64,000 bases of DNA, taken from contig NC_056725.1 of the NCBI RefSeq assembly GCF_019279795.1, forward strand, positions 1,750,504,416 to 1,750,568,415. The letters are read 5' to 3'. A program made the position numbers and the translations under genes. The notes under the pieces are model-generated. The model was not told the origin of the DNA. It saw nothing but the letters and a program-made list of their open reading frames with translations, and searched no databases. Origin of the DNA: Protopterus annectens (taxonomy: Eukaryota; Chordata; Ceratodontiformes; Protopteridae). This document shows positions 36,563-46,143 of this stretch, piece by piece (position 1 is the first letter of the stretch; each line of letters begins with the position of its first letter).

Positions 36563-37440
36563 ATCTGGGCATCTTGGGGGCAATGCAGCAATTGCCTCAT
36601 GTACACAGACAACCCTGTCCTCCTATCACCCAACACTACAACCTATGAGAGATGCACTTATATAGCCAAACTGGAAGCAAAGCTCTCTTCACCCAAGACT
36701 GGACTTAGACAGTCAAGAGGAGAAGGTAAACACTTGCACCATCCCACACTCATCACATAGGCCCTCAAAACATACATTACCAAAACACACACATAGAAAC
36801 ACAACACACATCTACATTCATGGAGGCTCTCAATAAAAATCTGCCCAAGCAACACAGACCTCCAAAGCAGAAATGCAAGTAACCTCCACACCCAACACAA
36901 CCCAAATGACACATAGCCCAAAAACTCATTGTGCCACTCAACCACAGCTCATAAGGCATAACAATGTACCCAACACTCTAGTCATAGGTGACTCTATAGT
37001 CAGGCACATTGATGTTCCACTTACCAGGCTAAACGAGGAGAAAGTTACTGTCAGCTGCATGTCTGATGCCAGGATCTATCACATAACGCACGCACTCAAG
37101 TCACTGCACAAAAAGTACAAATATGACTCTGTCATTGTCCATGTTGGTGTGAATGACCTGAGATGTACCTCCCTGGACTACATGAAAAGAGACATGGAGG
37201 AGCTCTCCGATCTTGTAGCCCAGGCAGGTATGACCCTAGCCCTGAGAAGCATCCTGCCATCACCCAAAATGATACCACAGTACAAGGACAAAATGACCGA
37301 CTTCAACAATTGGCTAAGCTTTTGGTGTCATTCTAAGGGGATTCAGTATCTGTCTGCCTGGGATGACATGATCGACAGACCATGATGCTTTGCTAGAGAT
37401 GGCTTGCATCTGTCATCCTTGGGATTCAGGATAGTGGCTA
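36563..37440 (+). pseudogene. CR1-like ORF1: cysteine motif plus SGNH/GDSL esterase domain
   Basis: The N-terminal part has QCSNCLMYTDNP and a second, damaged cysteine pair (sister copy: CRNC and CESC). The second part (36960-37440) carries the SGNH hydrolase blocks: VIGDSIVRH (block I, catalytic Ser), GVNDL (block III, Asn) and, after an in-frame TGA, DGLHLS (block V, Asp-x-x-His). Esterase domains in CR1 ORF1 proteins are established for the clade; their role in retrotransposition is not settled. The open frame itself is 36873-37385. Confidence 0.8.
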
Positions 37441-37489
37441 AGGCTCTTGCCACCCCTATAATGCCTTTTTTAGGCAAGGTTCAAATGAC

Positions 37490-40342
37490 AAATTCAACAC
37501 TGTAACAGGTACAAGCAAGCAAAATCTGAGGGTAATGCTACTCAATGCTAGAAGTCTAAACCTCAAAATGCACTCACTTGAGGCACTGCCAAAAATGGAG
37601 AACATTGACATCTGTGCAGTGACAGAGACCTGGTTCAAGGCCGCAGAGAGCACCCCTGCATTACCAGGCTATAATTCATACATCACCTTTCGGCCATCTA
37701 ATCTGGACTGAAACACTAAAGGCGGAGGCATATCCATATTCATTAAGGATATTCACACCTCCAGGCCAGTTGCTCAGCATAATGCGTCCGAGATTATCCA
37801 AGTGCAACTAACTCTGGGCAAGACCACAATCCAAATTGTAGCTTGCTACAGATCTCCCACCAGGCTCCAGGATTCCCACTCCTCATTTCTTGATACAGTG
37901 GAAAATATTAGGGTACAACCCAACACCCTAATAATGGGTGATTTCAACTACCCTGCCATTAACTGGGAAAACTACTCGTGTACCAACTCTTTTGCTCAAT
38001 GTTTTGTGGAATTCATAAATTCCAGTACCTTGGATCAACTTATCCGCACGCACTCCCACCAGAGTTAGCAGTATCCTAGACCTGGTCGTTGCCAACATGG
38101 GTGACCTGTGTTCAACACCAGAGGTCAATTCCTCATTGGTCAGATCCGACCAGAAGCTAATCACCCTAGACATCCACATCCTGCCCCCACCCCCCATTAG
38201 GGAAACCACGGTAAAAAATTTCTCCAAAGGCAACTATACGCTTCTTAAGACAGAAGTGACAAAATTCACGATACCCATGCAGATGGACAATAGAGGTATG
38301 ACTGCTGAATCCTACACAAATGCACTTTATAAGCACTTACAAGAGTGCATGGATCATGCTTTCCCTAACAGAACTAAGATGCTATCCTTCAAAAAAAAGG
38401 AAGCCAATCTGGTGGTCCCCTGCCATAAACAAACTCTACAACAGAAGAAAGAAACTGTTGCAAAAAATAGTAAAATCTCATGATTGGTGGAACTCCCTGA
38501 TAAGCCTCAGTAAGAAGCTGAGATTCCTCATAAAATCCTCCAAAGCTAGTTACGAAAACAAAATTGTCACTGACTCTAAAGACAACCACAAAGCATTCTA
38601 AAGCTATGTCAAGAATCTCAATGGAAACACTCAGATCTGCTCTGAGTTACAGCACAATGGCACTAAATATACAGAACCAACTGATATTGCCAACATCCTG
38701 GCAGATAGGTTCAGTGCTAACTTTACTCCCCTCTCACCCCTAAAAGGTCCCATCTCTATAACGGAAGAATGCAAAGTTCCTGTAATCATGGCTGCACAGG
38801 TAAAAACCAGACTCTCCAAAGCCAAGAACACAGCATCCATGGGATCTGACAACATCCCAGGCTGCGTTCTGCACGAACTACAGAATGAACTGGCACCCTA
38901 CCTAAGTACCATGTTCAATCATAGCCTCACCTCAGGATTTGTGCCCACTGAATGGTGCACAGTGATGGTTATCCCACTCCACAAAGGGGGAGCAACCATG
39001 GACCACAGGAACTGCCACCTCATCAGCCTGATGAGCCTGGTCTGCAAGGCCATGGAATGTATCATCATGGAACTTATAAACAAAGACATTGGTAATCTCC
39101 AAACTCTGGACCCCACCCAGTTCAGGTTTGTAAAATGCAGATCATGTCTCCTAAACCTGATAGACTTCTTTGAAGCAGTCACCAAACCCGTAGATGAGGG
39201 TAAGGTGGTTCACACAGCCTATCTAGATCTCGCCAAGGCTTTTGACACCATCTCCCACTCTGGAATTATAGATAAACTCACTAAACTAGGTATAAATCCC
39301 TGAGTCACAAGATGGGTTGCCAACTGGCTCACTGACAGAACCCACACTGTGAAAGTAGCAGACTCCAAATCCGACTTCAGACCAGTGACACTTGGAGTAC
39401 CACAGGGTTCAGTCCTGGGTCCTCTCCTGTTTGGTATCTACTTCTCTGAAGTACAGGCTAACACAGAAGGTCTTTGGCTAACAAAGTTCACAGATGACAG
39501 CAAACTAGGAGCCATAATCGAAACTCCTAACGATGTGGACATCCTACCAAAGGGCCTCACTGAGACAGATGCCTGATGTCAAAGCCATGGCCTCAAGCTC
39601 AATGCCAAAAAGTGCATTGACATCCCCTTTGGTAAAAACTCTGCACCCATGCACTACCACATAGGTGGTAGTCTACTTAACACCAAAAGTGTGATAATAG
39701 ACCTTGGGACGCAGGTGGAGAGTAGTCTCTCCTTTGATAATCACATTGCCACAATAGTCAGGAAATCCTTCTATGTAGCACAACTCTTTACAAAAGGCTT
39801 CTCATCCAGGAAAAAAAAGAGGTCATTGTTCCCTCTACTCGTCACTCATTAGACCCATTATGGAGTACAATGCCCCTTTTGGTACGTATCTCACAATACA
39901 TCTACAACAACTGGAAAGGCCTCAGAAATACCTCACTAAGAGGATTACTGGCCTCAAACAGTTGCCCTATGCAGACCTTCTCAAAAGACTCCAGCTTTAC
40001 TCAGTCGGATATCGCCTACTCAGAGGCGATCTCTGCCTAACATACAAAGCTATGTCAAACCCAAAGCTGTTGGACATGCTCCACTTAAAGAAATACCAAT
40101 CCCTCCGAGCTACACACTCTGGGGACCTAAACCTTGTCACCACATTATACAGAACATGCTGGAGGTATAGATTCCTTTCCCAGAGACTTCCCATACTCTG
40201 GAACAAACTACCTATCTGTATCAGACAAAGCTCCTCATTAGCACTCTTCAAGAAAAATCTTGATGATTGGATGGGAAATAGGAAATTCACTCCGGGGATC
40301 ACTTCTGTGGCTCTGTTCGACAGCAGCACAGGAAAATAATTT
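37490..40342 (+). pseudogene. CR1-like ORF2: AP endonuclease and reverse transcriptase
   Basis: Endonuclease: LNARSLNLKMHSLEAL, VTETWFKA, VACYRSPT, IMGDFNYPAINWENYSC, LVRSDQKLITLDI (SDH changed to SDQ). RT: NTASMGSDNIPGCVL, VIPLHKGGA, VCKAMECIIMELINKDIG, HTAYLDLAKAFDTI, GVPQGSVLGPLLFGIYF, FTDDSKLGAI (FADD in sisters), LNAKKC, IIDLGTQVESSLSFDNH, LLRGDLCLTYKAMSNPKLLD, LPILWNKLPICIRQSSSLAL, FTPGITSVALFDS. Several stops and frame shifts; dead copy. Confidence 0.85.
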
Positions 40343-40529
40343 TCTTAGGTGGCAAAAGACATGGTACCTTTTTGGTTAGGCTTACATAAACCCTAGGGCC
40401 AATATCCTAGTACCTACCTATGAACCTATATATATTCCTGGATTCCAACATGTTCTTGTTTCATAAATGTCTGAGCAAAGCAAATTCATGCATTTGCAAC
40501 TGACTAGAAGAACTCCTCATAGGAGAATA

Positions 40530-41762
40530 CCAGAGTAATGGTCCAGAGCCTTTTTAAGACTACCCATTTATGCCCCAGTTATCTTAATTATCAGTGCCCA
40601 AGGACTGGAATGACTTTAGTATATCCCTGTGCCTAACAGCATCTACAAGTTACTGTTGTCCATAAAGGCCACAGGTGACAAGCAGAGGTGAATTTATGAT
40701 TTCTCATCCATTGGTCCAAATATCATTTGAATAGGCTTAGAAAAGAGCTCTGTTTTACATAAATGGGAAGTCTGTTCCAGAGAAAGGGTGTAATCTATGA
40801 AACATACACCTGTTCCTCCAATCATATTTTGTTTATGTCACAGATATTCTTGTGCTGTTTGTTTTGTGAATGTGTAGCAGATCTGTCAGGGCTGGATTGG
40901 AGAATGCCTTGTGTTTTAGGAAAAGATTGGCCTTTGGTAGTCTGTAGGAGACTGAGTACAGGGACAAGGCTTTAAGGCAGTCCACATAGGACATATTATT
41001 TACACCCTGTATTATTTTAATGAAGAATCTCTGTGGCTGCTGTAGTTGTTGCAAATGCCTGTACTCGATTATTGGTCTAATGAGGGCTGAGCATAGTGGG
41101 ACTATGATCTCCTTAGATCTGGATGCCATGCCATAACTGCTAACTTGCAACACATAGAATGCAATGATGATGGATGCATGATGATCAAAGTTCAGGTTAC
41201 TGTCAACCTGAGTTCTCAAGTCCCTTACCACTGGGTTTACTCTTAGGAGAGTGTTTAAAATGTTGTAATTTGCAGGGGTCATCTTCCTAAAGATTATAAA
41301 TATGTTCTTTGCATTTAGTTTTATATTATGGTTCTGGTACAAGTTACTTGGCTCTCAGAACTTCCTCAAGGATATCTACATCTTTGGAGGAATCGATCAT
41401 TGGCCCCAGCTTGCAGTCATCAACAAATTTGGTTGGGTAAGACTCTCTATATTTGATCTGACTTCAGAGAATTACATTCCAAACAGGAGAGGTCGCAGTT
41501 CTGAGCCCTGTAGAACACCACTAGTAACAGACCTATTGGTGGGGGTGGATTCCCCCACCCAAACTTCATGTGTCCTATCCATGAGCCATTTGACTATTCA
41601 TCGGGTTACATAGGGATTTATGTCTAAATCTGTGAGTTTGTCTATAATATCCAAGTGAAGTATTGTGTCAAATGCCTTTGCCAGGTTGAGGTAGGGAGTA
41701 TGCACTACTAGGTAGGTAGTTCATGCATGGCACAAGTGGCCTTATCACTTCACTTATCAGCA
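40530..41762 (-). mobile_element. CR1-like LINE copy (subfamily B), 3' portion
   Basis: Minus strand: near 41725 VHTPYLNLAKAFDT, then GLRTSPVWNVFL-like residues and PVVRDLRTQVDSNLNFDHH, PLCSALIRPIIEYRHLQQLQ, LKALSLYSVSYRLPKANLFL (41342-40833), to a decayed 3' end near 40530. The upstream part of the same copy lies at 42500-42960, with the H2B segment between. Confidence 0.75.
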
Positions 41763-41899
41763 GAAACCAAGAAATAGTGTCTGAAATTCAGTTACGTAGA
41801 TTGATTTTAGAGTTGGGAAATTTGATACTGTAAACCTGGTCTTAATGAGCAATTTCATACTTTCTAGACCGCAAGCAAACAAAGACAGTTAATATAGTA

Positions 41900-41912
41900 C
41901 AGCTCTTCTGCA
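41900..41912 (-). promoter_or_regulatory. Histone downstream element (HDE)-like purine stretch
   Basis: Minus strand GCAGAAGAGCTGT, about 12 nt past the stem-loop, resembles the U7-snRNA-binding purine-rich element (AAAGAGCTG type) of replication-dependent histone genes. Not normally part of the mature mRNA. Confidence 0.6.
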
Positions 41913-41923
41913 GAAAATGTGTT

Positions 41924-41939
41924 GGCCCTTAAAAGGGCC
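41924..41939 (-). terminator. Histone mRNA 3' stem-loop
   Basis: Minus strand GGCCCTTTTAAGGGCC: a perfect 6-bp stem (GGCCCT/AGGGCC) with a 4-nt loop TTTA, preceded by CAAA and followed by AACACA. This is the SLBP-binding 3' end signal of replication-dependent histone genes. It lies about 24 nt beyond the displaced ancestral stop codon (41964-41966), the expected spacing. Confidence 0.88.
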
Positions 41940-41984
41940 TTTGGGTGTTAGGAAGGAAGACTCTTACTTGGCACTTGTATACTT

Positions 41985-42072
41985 TGTAAAATAAAAGAGC
42001 ACAACCACAATACTGAAAATAATAAACCAAAGTTGTTAAGCGCTTTCATCAACTAGTATGACTTCTTCAGAA
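41985..42072 (-). mobile_element. 88-bp Penelope-derived insert in the H2B 3' end, 12-bp TSD
   Basis: The 12-bp word AAGTATACAAGT (minus strand) occurs on both sides (41973-41984 and 42073-42084). The insert carries a hammerhead core (CTGAAGA ... GAAAGCGCTTAAC) then 'ttattattttcagt' and 'tgctctttta', matching in order the PLE 3' end at 52070-52170 ('gcgctta', 'attttcagtttttag', 'tgctctta'). It is a short 3'-terminal PLE copy inserted between host codons Ser and Ala. Confidence 0.85.
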
Positions 42073-42076
42073 ACTT
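42034..42076 (-). ncRNA. Hammerhead-ribozyme-like motif inside H2B-disrupting insert
   Basis: Minus strand: CTGAAGA (42070-42064), short stem II (GTCA with TGAT, one G-U), GAAA (42047-42044), AGCGCT, T. Stem I is weaker: AAGTT upstream, partly supplied by the host target sequence, can pair with AACTT downstream across an internal bulge. Probably less stable than the 29855 or 52062 motifs. Confidence 0.5.
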
Positions 42077-42441
42077 GTATACTTGGTGACAGCTTTGGTG
42101 TCCTTGGACATAGCATGTTTAGCCAGGACACCAGGCAACAAAAGCCGCACCACTGTCTGAATCTCCCGCGAACTGATTGTCGAGCGCTTGTTGTAGTGAG
42201 CTAGATGAGAAGCTTCTCCTGCAATCCACTCAAAAATATCATTCATAAAAGAATTCATGATATTCATGGCCTTAGAAGATATCCCAGTATCAGGATGAAC
42301 CTGCTTCAAAACCTTGTATACGTAAATAGAATAGCTTTCTTTACGACTCCTACGGCGCTTCTTTCCATCTTTCTTAGCTGGTTTCTTCACAACCTTCTTT
42401 GAACCCTTTTTAGGGGCAATGGGTTTTGCTGGTTCTGGCAT
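42067..42441 (-). CDS. H2B: Histone H2B copy, C-terminus replaced by a PLE insert; probably a pseudogene
   Basis: An intronless 124-codon frame, [16 protein letters not shown]...YTSF, is almost full length for H2B (about 125 residues). It has the basic N-tail, then [56 protein letters not shown] and [21 protein letters not shown]2B pairs with H2A in the nucleosome. Against other H2Bs it differs at normally invariant sites: FERI to FEWI, SRLAHY to SHLAHY, PGELAKH to PGVLAKH and SEGTK to SKDTK; the last two remove both H2B acidic-patch glutamates. It ends TSF-stop because a PLE insert split the original TSAK-stop, still readable at 41984-41964. Upstream only about 60 bp separate the ATG from LINE sequence, with a TATATT but no clear CCAAT or octamer. 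Family identity is certain; function is doubtful. Confidence 0.85.
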   Translation of the reverse strand: MPEPAKPIAPKKGSKKVVKKPAKKDGKKRRRSRKESYSIYVYKVLKQVHPDTGISSKAMNIMNSFMNDIFEWIAGEASHLAHYNKRSTISSREIQTVVRLLLPGVLAKHAMSKDTKAVTKYTSF

Positions 42442-42499
42442 CTTTGATAAAAGTTGTTTTAAATAATGTTGGAAGTTAATATCAGAGCTGGAATATATG

Positions 42500-42960
42500 C
42501 ATTATCAAAGTTCTCCATCGGGTATAGTAGGTGTTACCTACCCTTGATGAAACTGAAGTGAGATGGGTCCAGTTTTTGAAGATTTCCATTGTCTTTATTA
42601 TATCCATGATAATTCTTTCCATGGCCTTGCATATAAGACTAGTCCAACTTATGGGTCTGTAGTTCCTTGGGTCTGTCGATGGTCCAATTTTATGTAGAGT
42701 GATGACTGTTACTGTCCTCCATTCCACAGGGATGCAGCCTGTCTGGAGACTGTGGATGATCAGAGATTCTAGCGGGCTGGACAGGTCATGTGTCAAACTA
42801 TTTAGAGGCATCCCTGCATGTTACCAGGTCTCATTGCTGTACTGTGTTTAAGTCTGGAGAGGGCAGTGAGGACCTGTTCTTTAGTAGCAATTGGGGGATA
42901 AATAGTAGAGGGTATTTACTGGACAGTTACCAGTCATTTTCGAGTCAAATGGACTCTGTC
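42500..42960 (-). mobile_element. CR1-like LINE copy (subfamily B), 5' portion of the H2B-bearing copy
   Basis: Minus strand: LTHDLSSPLESLIIHSLQTG, PVEWRTVTVITLHKIGPSTD, RNYRPISWTSLICKAMERII, then (frame-shifted) NLQKLDPSHFSFIKGR. RT fingers blocks in correct order leading into the H2B segment. Confidence 0.75.
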
Positions 42961-43600
42961 TTCTGCTTGTATCTTATTGTTTTTGTGTAACACTTTTGAG
43001 TAAAGTAATTGTTCTCTATTCTTTTATCTTGGACATTGGTAACTACTGTAGCCAATAACATGTTTCTGTCAAGGATTTTCTCTCTATACTATGAGGTTGA
43101 AAGGTATGCCTTCAGTTATAACTAAAATGTCATGAAATCACAATAAATCAGTGGCATTTATTGCATGTATATTCTACAAACTAGGCAGTCATTGTTTTCT
43201 TATTTAGAACTAGCCTGTAAAATTTTATACATACATTAATAAGTAAACAGACACACATATTCCATGTGAAATTGTAGTTTCATTTATTTTATAAAATAAA
43301 GAAACAAGCAAGCAGACACACAGGTTCTATGTGAAGTCGTAGTTTTTTACCTGAGTGTCTCATAATTGATATATCTAGGCATCAATAGTTTTTTTTAATA
43401 TAATGTAACAGTTTTACAGTGAAACAGGGTAAATTGCAACCGAGAGCAAATGTAACACTTTGCTGCAATTTGCTGATGAAGTGCAACAGTGTAAGATGTC
43501 TGCAATATACACTCAATAGTTTAAAAACACCATTGCACATAAAAATTAAATAAAAATGGAGACATCCTTCTATGTTTAACATGTTTAAAAGCCCATGTTC
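42961..43600. other. Unassigned stretch
   Basis: No coding or repeat structure recognised except a duplicated phrase ('aaacaagcaagcagacacac' resembling 'agtaaacagacacac'). Confidence 0.35.
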
Positions 43601-46143
43601 ACAGTCCTGTTTGCTGCCTTTCCTGTAACTAGTCTAGTCCAGATACAGATTTGCTGTATCTAGCACGGTTTGTAAGGTTCTGAGTGGTGCCAAAGTCTGC
43701 TCTTCAATTTTTGCCTTAGATCTGCTAGTTCTCTCTTCTCCTACACTTTTACAAGCTTATTAGTCTAGCACTTTACCAGACTTCTTGCAGCAATTATTGT
43801 GGCACACAAAAGTGCTACCAACACTAAACATTCTACAAGGAAACATCTCCAGTACTTATTAATACCCACCCCTCCAGGCATGTCTAAAGGTCAGTTTCCT
43901 GTGCTTTCTTTTATTAACATGGTGAACATGGATATCCTGAGACAGTGTAGAAACTGCCTCATGTACACCGACAACCCTCTCCTCTTACCTCCCAGCACTC
44001 AGACTTGCGAGAGCTGCACTTGTACATCCAAATTGGAAGCCACACACTCTGCAGCCAAGACCTGAGTAGCTGGTCAAGAGGACAAGGTCAACACTTGCAC
44101 CACACCACATGGAACACATAGCTCTCCAGAACACACACCAGCACTGCCTTCACATAATGTACCCAAACAGCAAGTGGTGGGCCTCAGTAAAAATCTATTC
44201 AAACAGCAGATACCTACAAGGCAGAAAATGCACTTGACCACCACAACACAACACTAATCACGAGACACATAACTCTCCTAAACAGTGTGCCACTCAACCA
44301 AAGCCCCTAAGGCAAAACAGCATGCCCAACATGCTAGTCATAGGTGACTCGATAGTGAGGCACACTGATATCAAAATCACTAGGTTGAATAAGGAGAAAG
44401 TAACAGTCAGCTGCCTCTCAGGTGCCAGGATACACCACATAACACACGCACTCAGGACCCTTAACAACAGGTACAAATATGACTCTGTCAGTGTACATGT
44501 GGGTGTGAATGACCTGAGATATACCTCCCTAAACTACTTGAAAAGAGACATGGAGGAGCTCTCGGATTATGTAGCCCAGGCAGTTATGACCCTAGCCCTG
44601 AGCAGAATCCTACCATCACCCAGAATGATACCACAGTATAAGCAGAAAATGATTGATTTCAACAATTGGTTAAGTTTCTGGTGCCATTCTAAGGGGATCC
44701 ATTAGCTGTCTGCCTTGGATGACATGAGTGACAGACCTCGATGCTTTGCCAGAGATGGCCTGCATCTGTCACCCCTGGGTTTCCGGATACTGGCCTAGGC
44801 TTTTGCCACCCATATAGTGCCTTTTTAGGCAGTGTTCCAAATTCCAAATTACCACTGTAACAGCTACAAACAATGGCAATCTGAGGATCATGCTGCTCAG
44901 TGCTAGAAGTCTAAATCTCAAAATGCACTCTCTCAAAGCACTTCTTAAAATGGAGAACATCGACATTTTTGCTGTAACAGTGACCTGGTTTAAGGTGGCA
45001 GAAAGCATCTCTGAACTACCAGGCTATAACTCATTCCACACCTTTCGGCTCCAGAACTTGGACTGAAGCTCAAAAGGGGGTGGTGTTTCCATATTCAAAA
45101 AGGGTGCACACAGCTCCAGACTGGTAGTCCAACATAACTCATCAGAGATACTACAGGTACAGCTAACATTGGGTAAGACAGCGATTCAGGTCATAGCCTG
45201 CATTAGGTCCCCAACCATGTCCCAAGACCCACATTCCAAGTTCCAAAGCACCCTGGAGAATATTAAGGTCCAACCTAACACTCTCATACTGGGTGACTTC
45301 AACTACCCCTCCATTAACTGGGAAAACTACTCATGTAACAATACACTTGCCCAACGTTTCCTGGAATTCATTAATTCCAATGTCCTGGACCAACTCGTTC
45401 TTACCCCCACTAAAGATAGCAACATCCTCGACCTGGTCATTACCAACATGGGCAACCATTGTTCTACACCAATAGTGAACTCCTCCATGGTTAGATCCGA
45501 CCACAAACTAATGACCTTGGAAATCCACATACATCCCACCCCCCGCAAAGGTAACCAATCATGAAAAACTTCTCCAAAGCTAACTTTGAGATCCTAAAAA
45601 CAGAAGTGGGTAACTTCACAGCACCCATGCAAATGAAGAATAGTTGGATGACCGCCAAATCATACACCAATGCACTGTACAAACACATACACAAATGCAT
45701 GGATCTCGCCATACCCAATAGAACCAAGACACTCTCCTACAAAAAAAGCAAGCTAATCTGGTTGTCCCCTGCCATAAACAAACTCTACAACAGAATGAGG
45801 AAGCTGGTACGGAATAAGGTGAAGTCCCAAGATTGGAAAAACTCCCTTATCAGCCTCAAGAAAAAGTTGAGAACCGTCATCAAATCCTCTAAAACTAGCT
45901 ATTAAAACAGACTAGCAGCAGATAGTAAAGACAACCACAAGGCCTTCTATAGTTTTGTAAAGAATCTTTACGGCAATACCCAGATTTGCTCTGAGCTACT
46001 GCACAATGGTACCTCCTATAACGAGCCAACAGATATTGCCAATATACTGGCAGACAGATTCAATGCCAACTTTACCCCTCAAAAGGACCTATCACATTAA
46101 CAGGAGATTGCCAGGCACCCAGTATTACTGCTGCGCAGGTTAC
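43601..46143 (+). mobile_element. CR1-like LINE second 5' half: ORF1, endonuclease, start of RT
   Basis: 5' UTR end (43601-43860), then ORF1 with the intact cysteine pairs RQCRNCLMYTDN...CESCTC (43925-44060) and the SGNH esterase (44322-44705: VIGDSIVRH, GVNDL; then DGLHLS near 44760 after a stop). Endonuclease at 44880-45570: LSARSLNLKMHSL, TPTKDSNILDLVITNMG, LGDFNYPSINWENYSC and RSDHKLMTLEI (SDH intact). RT start at 45561-45905 and beyond. It ends abruptly at 46143 where DIRS-like sequence begins. No RT core follows. Confidence 0.85.

Larger units (their letters stand above)
36501..40435 (+). mobile_element. Near full-length CR1-like LINE (subfamily A)
   Basis: The only copy here with all parts in order on one strand: ORF1 (zinc-finger stub and SGNH esterase, 36560-37440), endonuclease (about 37500-38200), linker, RT (38780-40340) and a 3' UTR ending in 'ctagtacctacctatgaacc'. 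CR1 clade because ORF1 carries an esterase and the 3' end has an octamer-like tail. In-frame stops (for example a TGA at 37383, where sister copies have CGA or TAA, and one at 39301) show it cannot code now. With its 5' UTR it spans about 6.5 kb once the nested RTE is excluded. Confidence 0.88.
41763..42499 (-). other. Host-DNA segment with a histone H2B gene, inserted in a CR1 copy
   Basis: CR1 RT reads GR-x-x-LL...ENFDN down to about 42500 and resumes at VHTPYLNLAKAF near 41725-41760. About 0.74 kb between these points is not LINE and holds the H2B reading frame, its 3' processing signals and flanks. Boundaries are good to about 20 bp. No poly(A) tail and no clear TSD seen. Confidence 0.6.

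Noticed and set aside
41742-42507. TTATCA on both sides of the H2B segment as a target duplication
   Set aside because: Only 6 bp in AT-rich DNA and not exactly at both borders; not convincing.
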